Shown here piece after piece: positions 18,102 to 25,020 of a stretch of 52,563 nt of DNA. The translations under genes were made by a program, and so were the position numbers. Source of the DNA: an uncultured Paraglaciecola sp. (GTDB lineage: Bacteria > Pseudomonadota > Gammaproteobacteria > Enterobacterales > Alteromonadaceae). The notes beneath the pieces were generated by a model. It searched no databases, had not been told where the DNA came from, and was given only the letters and a program-made list of their open reading frames with translations. Every line of letters begins with the position of its first letter. Position 1 is the first letter of the stretch. The stretch lies in NCBI RefSeq assembly GCF_913020055.1, contig NZ_CAJWCF010000018.1, positions 1 through 52,563 on the forward strand, in the 5' to 3' direction.

Positions 18102-18356
18102 ATGTATATTAATGGTGCAGATTTAAGAAAAATGCGTCTTGATGCAGGGTTAACCACAGTTAAAATGGCAAAACTTGCTAACGTTAAAACCCGTAAAACT
18201 TACGAAAACTGGGAAAAGAATATTGGTGCACCTAGCATGAATCAATTTATCGCTATGTGTGTAGGTTGTAATTACAATTCATCGAAATTTGTAAAGTTAG
18301 CCATTGATCGTCAAGACACGGCTGAAAACCTAAATGTAACGGCTGCACGTCGTTAA
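18102..18356 (+). CDS. Small XRE-type helix-turn-helix protein (second)
   Basis: The 84-residue protein starts at ATG 18102 with AGAGGAAATAA just upstream, a strong ribosome-binding site. An HTH fold is indicated by ADLRKMRLDAGLTTVKMAKL and VKTRKTYENWEKNIGAPS, the recognition-helix region being unusually basic. After it comes FIAMCVGCNYNSSKFVKLAI, with two cysteines three residues apart. It is not closely similar to the HTH protein at 16511. I infer a DNA-binding regulator; no target is known, although the inverted repeat at 17928-17975 is a candidate. Confidence 0.8.
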   Translation: MYINGADLRKMRLDAGLTTVKMAKLANVKTRKTYENWEKNIGAPSMNQFIAMCVGCNYNSSKFVKLAIDRQDTAENLNVTAARR

Positions 18357-18436
18357 ATTATATTTGTTGGGGGACTAGCGCCCCCTACTCTTCGATAAAT
18401 AATGTTTTCTAGCGATTTTTTTTAGATGCCAAGCTC

Positions 18437-18883
18437 CTACCCTAAATAACAACACATGATCAACGCGTCTTCCTTTCCTTTTGCACTAGGGTAATAATTC
18501 ACTCTCTGCTCGACCAAAATAAAACCCGCATTATCGTAAAGATTGATTGCAGCGGTGTTTGACTCACGTACTTCTAACCATATTTGTTGAATATTATGTT
18601 GATTACATTGTGCTATAAAATGGTGTAACAAGGTTTTACCTAGACCTTTGCCTTGATGAGCCTTGCTTACCACTATATCCATCAACGTCACTTCATCTAG
18701 CACTCTCATACCAATGTAATAGCCTAGCGGCTGATTATCTTGGTCGAGTGAATATGCAAAATAGGGTTTAGTTAAACAATCCTCAAATATCTTACGAGAC
18801 CAAGGTGAGAATTGTCCTAGTTTATGCAGCTCAAAATAGGGGTCACTATTTTGTGTGGTTAAAGGTGAAAAGTCTGGCTTCAT
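18437..18883 (-). CDS. rimI: Ribosomal-protein S18 alanine N-acetyltransferase
   Basis: This GNAT-family acetyltransferase has 148 residues, the RimI length. The acetyl-CoA-binding motif A is VVSKAHQGKGLGKTLLHHF, and the RimI-typical IQQIWLEVRESNTAAINLYDNAGF and VNYYPSAKGKEDALIM follow. RimI acetylates the N-terminal alanine of ribosomal protein S18. It directly follows holD on the same strand (25 bp), the same pairing as in E. coli, which supports both assignments. Confidence 0.93.
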   Translation of the reverse strand: MKPDFSPLTTQNSDPYFELHKLGQFSPWSRKIFEDCLTKPYFAYSLDQDNQPLGYYIGMRVLDEVTLMDIVVSKAHQGKGLGKTLLHHFIAQCNQHNIQQIWLEVRESNTAAINLYDNAGFILVEQRVNYYPSAKGKEDALIMCCYLG

Positions 18884-18908
18884 TAAACTTAGTGCGCCTG
18901 CTATTTAA

Positions 18909-19409
18909 TTAATTTTTTGCGAGAGATAAGGCACTTTGTAATTGCAGCCAAAGTTGCTTCTTGGTATCTGAGCGATGTAACTCAGATATAGCTGGTGTGA
19001 TAAGTTGTTTATCGTGCAAACTCACTTTTTCACCTAGAGTCCAACTAAGGGGAAAACCTGAATAATGGTTAAGTTGGTCCGTTGAAATATGCTTGTGTTG
19101 GTCAGCTTCTAGCCCCAACGCGATTAATACATCTGAAAATATTTGAAATTTAGCATCGCTTTGTGAAAAAGTGACTAATACAGCATCTGTCATTTCATTT
19201 GTTTGGGTTTGTACTTTAAGTTGTTTTAACTTCGCTAACGCATCTACTTTAGAAACAACTTCGGATGGTGCAGCTACAGCTTCAATGGTTTGATTATCGA
19301 CCTTAGCTTGAGTTTGTTCTTCACTTGCTAACTGCCAAGAGGAAACGCCCATTTCATTTAAAATGGCTCGTTGATAATCAGTTAACACAAGATGCGAGGT
19401 ATTTTCCAT
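18909..19409 (-). CDS. holD: DNA polymerase III psi subunit
   Basis: The protein (166 residues) begins LVLTDYQRAILNEMGVSSWQL, a stretch typical of HolD, the psi subunit that links the clamp loader to chi and single-strand DNA-binding protein. The C-terminal half has the poorly conserved Rossmann-like domain (AVLVTFSQSDAKFQIFSDVL and WLQLQSAL at the end). A low-complexity Glu/Val/Ala linker (about 27-60) joins the two parts. The neighbour rimI supports the call, because holD-rimI is a conserved pair. HolD sequences diverge strongly, so the call rests on the N-terminal motif and on synteny. Confidence 0.8.
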   Translation of the reverse strand: MENTSHLVLTDYQRAILNEMGVSSWQLASEEQTQAKVDNQTIEAVAAPSEVVSKVDALAKLKQLKVQTQTNEMTDAVLVTFSQSDAKFQIFSDVLIALGLEADQHKHISTDQLNHYSGFPLSWTLGEKVSLHDKQLITPAISELHRSDTKKQLWLQLQSALSLAKN

Positions 19410-19459
19410 TTCAACAGACTAGCATGAATTTAAATTAGATAACTGACGTTTAAGAAAAG

Positions 19460-19655
19460 TTGGCAGGAGTGGAGGGATTATCTCAGTTACATCCATGTAA
19501 CAGACCGCAAGCGGCGCTGTCGCGGTTCAAATCGTTCCAGACGATTTGTCGACCCCATGGGTGTTCTCACCCTCTACCATCACTATCATTTTTTACTTTA
19601 CAACCGAGGATCAACTCAGGTCGATTCTAAATTATTTGGCAGGAGTGGAGGGATT
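19460..19655 (-). repeat. tRNA-Trp-linked repeat: copy of the tRNA 3' end, 176 bp downstream of the tRNA gene
   Basis: A 20-bp sequence, TTGGCAGGAGTGGAGGGATT, occurs at 19460-19479 and again at 19636-19655, where it is the 3' end of the tRNA-Trp gene. The 156-bp spacer between them is rich in hairpins when read on the minus strand: GGGTG/CACCC, CAAATCGT/ACGATTTG and GTTACAT/ATGTAAC. The arrangement resembles the tyrT region of E. coli, where roughly 178-bp repeats each begin with 19 bp of the tRNA 3' end (rtT RNA). It could instead be the scar of a tRNA-integrated element. Confidence 0.7.
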
Positions 19656-19713
19656 CGAACCCCCAACCATCGGTTTTGGAGACCGCTGTTCTACCAATTG
19701 GAACTACACTCCT
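19637..19713 (-). tRNA. trpT: tRNA-Trp (anticodon CCA)
   Basis: The minus strand folds as a tRNA of 77 nt with encoded CCA. The acceptor stem is AGGAGTG/CACTCCT, and the anticodon loop CTCCAAAAC places CCA in the middle with stem GCGGT/ACCGA (one mismatch). The T arm contains GGTTCGAATCC. It closely matches E. coli tRNA-Trp through D-loop, anticodon loop and T arm. It lies upstream of holD-rimI on the same strand. Confidence 0.96.
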
Positions 19714-19859
19714 GCTGACCGGCTGAATTATACTGACGGAAAACAAAAGGTAAAGTGATTTTGCTTTTACTCATGATATCTTTTGAACAACAGCGCATTT
19801 AATAAACAAAACCATCAAACCAATGCAAAATGACAAAACTAAATGGAGCAATAAGTGGT

Positions 19860-20675
19860 TTAGGTCGCTAAATCGGTAGCAATTGTATTTGACCGGTTTG
19901 CAGCCTGAAACCAAAGCCTATTGGTTAATTCAACAAGGGGTTTCATTCTAGTCGATTTAGCAATGACATCTGATAATCGTTGTCCACTATATTGTGCATA
20001 AAATGCATATAAGCTGGCTTCATCTGCGATGCCAAAATCATTAACCGCTACACATGATGCCAAATCAAAATATGGGCAAGAAAGAGCGCAGTATTCCCAA
20101 TCCAAAACTTTGCTTGGTTGAGCATTTGTAATATGAGATGAAGACAAGTCATTATGACAAAAGACGGCTTTGGTCGAACAAGCGTTTTGCCATATAGTTG
20201 TATAATTGTCGATCGTTTGCTGATCTGATGTTGAAATTGGTGAGTCAATTAAACTTATATAGTGTTGCCATTGAGCAGGTAAATCTAACTCTTGAGCACT
20301 TATTTCAGTGTTATGTATTAATGATAAAGAGGCCGCTAAACGATTAATGGTAACTAACTCCGATACATCGGCTTTGTCTAATGTGGGAGTATCAAGCCAT
20401 TCGTCAATTTGAAAATCACGTGACTTTGATAAATAGATTGGATTTACAGCAAGGCCTTTATCCACCAGTTTTAATTGGAAGTCGAAAAGTCTTTTTCTAT
20501 CCAATAGTACTACATTGGCAGACTCGAACGTTTTTACAAAATAATTTTTATCCGATGTTTCAAGTCGATAACTGTTATTAACTGCCCCGCCAGTTATAGA
20601 TACGAGGCGAAAATCTGGCTGGATAAAATCCAAACTGGCTAGTTCAGCTTGCATAGAAACGTTTATATTATTCAT
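19860..20675 (-). CDS. Thiamine-kinase-like aminoglycoside/choline phosphotransferase
   Basis: The 271-residue protein belongs to the APH/choline-kinase fold. The catalytic loop CHNDLSSSHI (His174, Asp176) and the metal-binding VLDWEYC (Asp192) are both present. Near the N terminus ITGGAVNNSYRLET and YFVKTF are the nucleotide-binding elements. It is the last gene of the TPP-riboswitch operon and overlaps the PnuC-type transporter by 4 bp (ATGA). This context points to thiamine phosphorylation after uptake, like E. coli ThiK, which belongs to the same fold. The substrate is inferred from context only, so I give no gene symbol. Confidence 0.78.
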   Translation of the reverse strand: MNNINVSMQAELASLDFIQPDFRLVSITGGAVNNSYRLETSDKNYFVKTFESANVVLLDRKRLFDFQLKLVDKGLAVNPIYLSKSRDFQIDEWLDTPTLDKADVSELVTINRLAASLSLIHNTEISAQELDLPAQWQHYISLIDSPISTSDQQTIDNYTTIWQNACSTKAVFCHNDLSSSHITNAQPSKVLDWEYCALSCPYFDLASCVAVNDFGIADEASLYAFYAQYSGQRLSDVIAKSTRMKPLVELTNRLWFQAANRSNTIATDLAT

Positions 20676-21277
20676 ACCGTATCAGACTCGGTTTCTAGGT
20701 TACCTGTCTCAGTACGCCATTGGGAATAGCCATAAATCGCGAAACCTATGTAGCATAAAAACAAAATTCCTGTGAGCGCTAGGTCTTTTGCAAAATATAA
20801 ATATGCAGCAAAGATATTTATGACGATCCAATACAGCCAATTTTCTCGCACTTTGTGGGCGACCAAAACAGTGGTAAACACACTAAATACAGTAATGAAA
20901 GCGTCTAAATATAAGAAATTGGCATCCAATACAGTGCTAGCAAATTGGCTTAACATCCATGCGCTTATACTAAGACCTAAAATACAAATGACATGACGTT
21001 TCAAAGCCCAACTTTGCACTGTTACAATTTCAGCATCTTTATTCCGCCACTGCCTCCAGCCATAAACAGCCATAATTAAATAATAAAAATTAAGCCCAGT
21101 ATGAAAAGGCAACGACACATGCCAAAACAACCAAGTGTAAATAGCGGTACTAACTAAAGCACAAGGCCAGCACCATATATTTTGCCTAGCAGCTAGCCAC
21201 ACATAGGCCAGAGCGAGAACAACCGCAATGCCTTCTAATCCTGATGTACTGGTTAGTTGTGCTAGGAAACTTTCCAT
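20672..21277 (-). CDS. pnuT: PnuC-family transporter, probably for thiamine (PnuT)
   Basis: This integral membrane protein has 201 residues and about seven membrane segments. Family marks include WLAARQNIWCWPCALVSTAIY, FYYLIMAVYGWRQWRNK and NWLYWIVINIFAAYLYF; the WP and YGWRQW segments are the substrate-binding signatures of PnuC proteins. PnuC imports nicotinamide riboside, while homologues in TPP-controlled operons import thiamine. Here the operon begins with a TPP riboswitch and a TonB receptor and ends with a kinase, so thiamine is the likely substrate. Its ATG overlaps the stop of the preceding small gene (TAATG). Confidence 0.85.
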   Translation of the reverse strand: MESFLAQLTSTSGLEGIAVVLALAYVWLAARQNIWCWPCALVSTAIYTWLFWHVSLPFHTGLNFYYLIMAVYGWRQWRNKDAEIVTVQSWALKRHVICILGLSISAWMLSQFASTVLDANFLYLDAFITVFSVFTTVLVAHKVRENWLYWIVINIFAAYLYFAKDLALTGILFLCYIGFAIYGYSQWRTETGNLETESDTV

Positions 21278-21534
21278 TAAATATCAGTGCTCATTTTGTC
21301 GCCATTTAAAAACTTACAAACAAATATCGCCTGGCCCACTTTTTTATGACTGCGTTGCATTTCTTCGGCTAACAGTTGCATGGTAGGTAAGTAATCCCCA
21401 CTCACTACAGTATTAGTAGCAGATGTAAGCACGCTTAGACGTTCATATGTATTTAAACGATCAATAAACTCTTGAATTGGTTCTATGTATTGCTCTTTAA
21501 GAGGATACATAGATATTTCGGCGACTAATTTCAT
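21277..21534 (-). CDS. YkoF/DUF77-like thiamine-binding small protein
   Basis: The 85-residue protein starts at ATG 21534 with TAGGA upstream, which gives MKLVAEISMYPLKEQY. This is the N terminus of the thiamine-binding/MTH1187 (DUF77) type alpha-beta fold. SATNTVVSGDYLPTMQLLAEEM fits the second half. Homologues bind thiamine or hydroxymethylpyrimidine, and in some genomes are linked to thiamine uptake. Here it sits between the TonB receptor and the PnuT transporter. It lacks a signal peptide, so it is predicted to be cytoplasmic. A role as intracellular thiamine carrier or sensor is inference. Confidence 0.65.
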   Translation of the reverse strand: MKLVAEISMYPLKEQYIEPIQEFIDRLNTYERLSVLTSATNTVVSGDYLPTMQLLAEEMQRSHKKVGQAIFVCKFLNGDKMSTDI

Positions 21535-21593
21535 ATTGATTCCTAGAGGTAAAAACCGGAGTGACAAGTCAACTCCGGTTTGGAATATCCTTG

Positions 21594-23699
21594 TTAATAT
21601 TGATAATTGAAGTTGATACCGACTCGACGTGCCTCACCAAATTGCTCGTACAAATGTGACTCATACTCATCTCGTGGATCATTACCAAAATAGAAACCAC
21701 GATTAGCATATTGTTTATCGAATAAATTACGAGCATACAAACTAATCTGCCAATTCTCGATTCGGTAATCTAGGCTCGTATGTGCGATGAATACGTTATC
21801 TGCTTGTTGATCATGGCTAAAGGAATAAAAGAACTCATCTTTGGCATCAAATTCCATAAGCCAAATTAGGTTATCAGTCACTTGCCAATTTAGACCCGCA
21901 TTCACATGATAGCTAGGGGCATGTGCTTGGTCACGTTTATCAATAGTGCTGCCGTCTTGACGCGTAATTCCATTAATTTCAGTTTTGAGATAACCGATAT
22001 TAGCGAATGTATCGACACTTTCAGTCAACTTATAATTAAGGCTGACTTCAATACCGTAGTTTTTTCCATCTGCCGCATTATTGTAAAAATCGACAAATGA
22101 TTGATCGTTTACAATAGAGTTTTTGAACTGCACATCACCTCGTTTTTGATAGAAGGTGCTGAAGTCCAATTCCAATCTACCATCTTGACTGGCACCTTTT
22201 ACCCCAAACTCTATACCGACTAAAGATTCAGCATCAAATATCGCGTTGTCGAGTAAATCTTGTCTAAATTCAGCAATGTCCTCATCGTCAATCTTACCTA
22301 AGGCTTGACCATTTACTCCACCCATTTTATAACTGCGCAAGAGACTGAGATAAAGCAGGCTGCTATCACCTACTTTTTGATGATAGCTAATTTCAGCTCC
22401 CCAATCATTATGCTCAAGGTCTTCATTAATCAACTTAGAGTCATCATAATCAAGAGTCTGTGAGGCAAAACGCAAACTAGTGGTAATCCACTGGTCATCT
22501 GATAACACATGTTTATATTGCCCAAACAATGCGCTGTCTACACGATCAACCTGACTTTCAAACGGTGCGCTTAACCACGTATACTCGCGCGTTAACGTCT
22601 CGGTTTTATCAGCAAAATAAAATCCGATGACCCAGTTATTAGTTTCGCTACTTTTACTGGTTAGTTTGGCTTGAATGACGCTGTCTTTGCGTTCGCGGAA
22701 ATAATGATCGGTAGAAGAGTATTCCCAGCCCGGCGCTATGCCCGTATACCCCCAATCCTCGTCATAACCATACGCTAGATCGGCCTGCATAAAACTGCTC
22801 TGAAGCTGCAAATTAGCCCAATCCAAACCTTGATAATCCACTGTAAAGCCAATAGCTTCACTCTCTTGCGTATCAAAACCTGGCTCATCAGATAAAGTGG
22901 TTCTATCTCGGTTAAGTGAAAAAGCATCATAACCATTGTCAACATCTATCAAATGAATAACAGTCTTAACCGATAGGTCTTCGCTAGCTTGCCAATTTAG
23001 TTTGGCCCGCGCAGTGAACTCATCTACACCGTTAGTATCATCACGCCCTAGCCAAATATTATCTACAAACCCGTTGCTGGTGTTTTGGTGAACCGATAAA
23101 CGGTAGTCAACGGTGTCGCTTAATCCACCACCGACTGCAGCTCCAATTTGCCAACCACCGAAATTTGCCACTCCAAATTGAGCGTCAATACTGCTTTCGT
23201 CTGATGCTTCTTTGCTCAACACATTGATCATGCCAGCAAGACCATCTGCGCCAAACCGCGCACTGTTTGGACCTTTGAATATTTCAACTTGAGCAATATC
23301 AAAGGTACTTGCACCAGCCAGTAGGCCGGAATAATTGATACCGTCAACCAGATAACCAACAGATGGGTTAATTGGATCGGTAAACTGGCTGCGCTCTCCG
23401 ATGCCACGAATTTGTACAAAACGTCCACGACTAGCACCGCTGGCAAAATTCACATTCGCAGCGCGATTTAGAATATCTTCAAGGTGTTGGGCTTGGCGTT
23501 CCTTTATTGCCTGCTCATCTAAAACAGAAATACTGGTGGCCATTTCAGACAAAGGTGTGGAAAACAATGCGCCTCTTACGATTATCCGATCTATTTCATT
23601 TTGTTCAGTTGATTGATTATCAGTATTTTGGGCAGATACATAAGTACTGATTAAACAAAGGCTTATAAGGCTAGCCAGTGGTTTTTTACTAAAGTTCAT
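21594..23699 (-). CDS. TonB-dependent outer-membrane receptor for thiamine (TPP-riboswitch controlled)
   Basis: The 701-residue receptor starts at ATG 23699. A signal peptide (about 1-24, ending YVSAQ) is followed by a likely TonB box EIDRIIVRGALFS. The plug domain has ATSISVLDEQAIKERQAQHLEDIL, GIGERSQFTDP and NSARFGADGLAGMINVLS. The C terminus is a beta-barrel ending in GINFNYQY. The upstream TPP riboswitch and downstream thiamine-related genes show it imports thiamine or a thiamine precursor across the outer membrane. It uses the cell's TonB energy, and the tonB operon at 30590-31201 in this window is a candidate source. Confidence 0.88.
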   Translation of the reverse strand: MNFSKKPLASLISLCLISTYVSAQNTDNQSTEQNEIDRIIVRGALFSTPLSEMATSISVLDEQAIKERQAQHLEDILNRAANVNFASGASRGRFVQIRGIGERSQFTDPINPSVGYLVDGINYSGLLAGASTFDIAQVEIFKGPNSARFGADGLAGMINVLSKEASDESSIDAQFGVANFGGWQIGAAVGGGLSDTVDYRLSVHQNTSNGFVDNIWLGRDDTNGVDEFTARAKLNWQASEDLSVKTVIHLIDVDNGYDAFSLNRDRTTLSDEPGFDTQESEAIGFTVDYQGLDWANLQLQSSFMQADLAYGYDEDWGYTGIAPGWEYSSTDHYFRERKDSVIQAKLTSKSSETNNWVIGFYFADKTETLTREYTWLSAPFESQVDRVDSALFGQYKHVLSDDQWITTSLRFASQTLDYDDSKLINEDLEHNDWGAEISYHQKVGDSSLLYLSLLRSYKMGGVNGQALGKIDDEDIAEFRQDLLDNAIFDAESLVGIEFGVKGASQDGRLELDFSTFYQKRGDVQFKNSIVNDQSFVDFYNNAADGKNYGIEVSLNYKLTESVDTFANIGYLKTEINGITRQDGSTIDKRDQAHAPSYHVNAGLNWQVTDNLIWLMEFDAKDEFFYSFSHDQQADNVFIAHTSLDYRIENWQISLYARNLFDKQYANRGFYFGNDPRDEYESHLYEQFGEARRVGINFNYQY

Positions 23700-23771
23700 T
23701 TTTAAGGATCTCTTCACTAAAGGTTGAAAAGATCCGGCTGTACGGCAGGTAAATGGGGATGTGTATGACCA

Positions 23772-23852
23772 TTCCTACGCCGGCATTATCCGGATCAGGT
23801 ATAAGGGTTATGAGTATTTACTCAAATCTCAGCCAAAAGGCTCCCCTTGGTT
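23772..23852 (-). ncRNA. Thiamine pyrophosphate (TPP/THI) riboswitch
   Basis: On the minus strand the core reads GGGGAGCC, then GGCTGAGATTT, then CTCATAACCC, then ACCTGATCCGGATAATG, then CCGGCGTAGGAA. These are the CTGAGA, ACCC, ACCTGATC-GGATAATGCC and GGCGTAGGAA blocks of the THI element. It lies about 75 bp upstream of the TonB receptor start and should turn the whole four-gene operon off when TPP is plentiful. I cannot tell whether control is by termination or by masking of the ribosome-binding site. Confidence 0.96.
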
Positions 23853-23979
23853 TGCTAAATAGCAGGGTGTTTAGTTACCACGCAAAAAGCGAACGCAGTG
23901 TAACAGGCAAGTAAGCCATAGGAATAGTCGAATGGGAATTTATAAGAGTAAAATAGTATTTAACCTGAACTCGGGTTAG

Positions 23980-24870
23980 TTATTGTAAAATGTTTAGTGT
24001 GACTAACTTGTTATCGGAGAACAACGAACTTTCTTGGGTAAACCATAGTTCACCATTTGGAGTGACACAGATTCCCTCAACTTGTCCAAAACCATTAAGT
24101 TCGAAAGACTTTTGCAAGGTCAAATCTGCATTAAGAATAGCGATAAAAGGACTGAAATTTCCCACGGATTTAAGCTCATAACCGACTAAAATAAATCGAT
24201 TGTTTTTTCTGTCAAAATCACCACCTGTAACGACACCTGGTAGCCCTTTGATCTCGCGAATATGTTCCACATATTGTTCTGGCTCTTTTTTATTGAGTTG
24301 ATAGATAAATAAGGTGCCCGTTTTCCAACTCTTAGAAAATAGAAACAGGTTATCCTGCAAACTAATCAAGGTTTCAGCATCAAAGTCGTGTTTAACGTAC
24401 TCATTCTTTTCAATTTCGTTTTTTGTATAAAATATCCTAGATGTGGTGACATCCGCTTCACCTATTTTACTTTTTATGGGTACTGCGTGTATTTGAACAA
24501 ACTTTCGCTTACCATTATTGTTACCAACGTCACCAATAAAAAAATGTTGGCTATCACCAGTTAGTGCTTCCCAGTCAGTATTATTGGTCGAGACGAGTTG
24601 TTCACCAACGATATGCCCCTTATTGTCAATTTTATAAATAACAGGCTTATTGCCAGAATCATTGACAGTGTAAGCTGAACCAATTTTTGGGCAGTATAGT
24701 CCCGACGTTTCTTTTAGCTCATCTGGTAAATCATGCTGGGTTAACACGGCATAATGAGGAGAATTAGTGGCTAATGAACTGCAAGCGGTTAGTAGAATTA
24801 AGCCAACTAGAAAAATGACTCTAAATAGCAACTTTCTTTTCCTCTTGATAATACATAAATGATATTTCAT
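23980..24870 (-). CDS. Beta-propeller-like lipoprotein of unknown function
   Basis: The 296-residue precursor has a basic N terminus (KRKRKLLFRV), a hydrophobic segment and a lipobox LTAC with cysteine at residue 30. The mature part contains repeated strand-rich motifs (YTVNDSGNKPVIYKIDNKG, HFFIGDVGNNNGKRKFV, RFILVGYEL, VEGICVTPNGELWFTQE) like NHL, SdiA-regulated or esterase-like propellers. VGDFD-like and GDVGNN segments suggest calcium or ligand binding. It is likely anchored to the outer or inner membrane on the periplasmic side. It faces away from the divergent tmcA gene. I do not know its role. Confidence 0.7.
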   Translation of the reverse strand: MKYHLCIIKRKRKLLFRVIFLVGLILLTACSSLATNSPHYAVLTQHDLPDELKETSGLYCPKIGSAYTVNDSGNKPVIYKIDNKGHIVGEQLVSTNNTDWEALTGDSQHFFIGDVGNNNGKRKFVQIHAVPIKSKIGEADVTTSRIFYTKNEIEKNEYVKHDFDAETLISLQDNLFLFSKSWKTGTLFIYQLNKKEPEQYVEHIREIKGLPGVVTGGDFDRKNNRFILVGYELKSVGNFSPFIAILNADLTLQKSFELNGFGQVEGICVTPNGELWFTQESSLFSDNKLVTLNILQ

Positions 24871-25020
24871 TTGATGCGCAGTATTTCATATTAGATAAGG
24901 GAATTCTCACTTGATTTGTACACAGATGAATACTTAAGTATGCCAAAAGCACATTCGTATTCTTTAATAAGTTTGCTTACACTAGCAAGCAATATTCCAC
25001 CCCATTAAATAAGATTTTTT

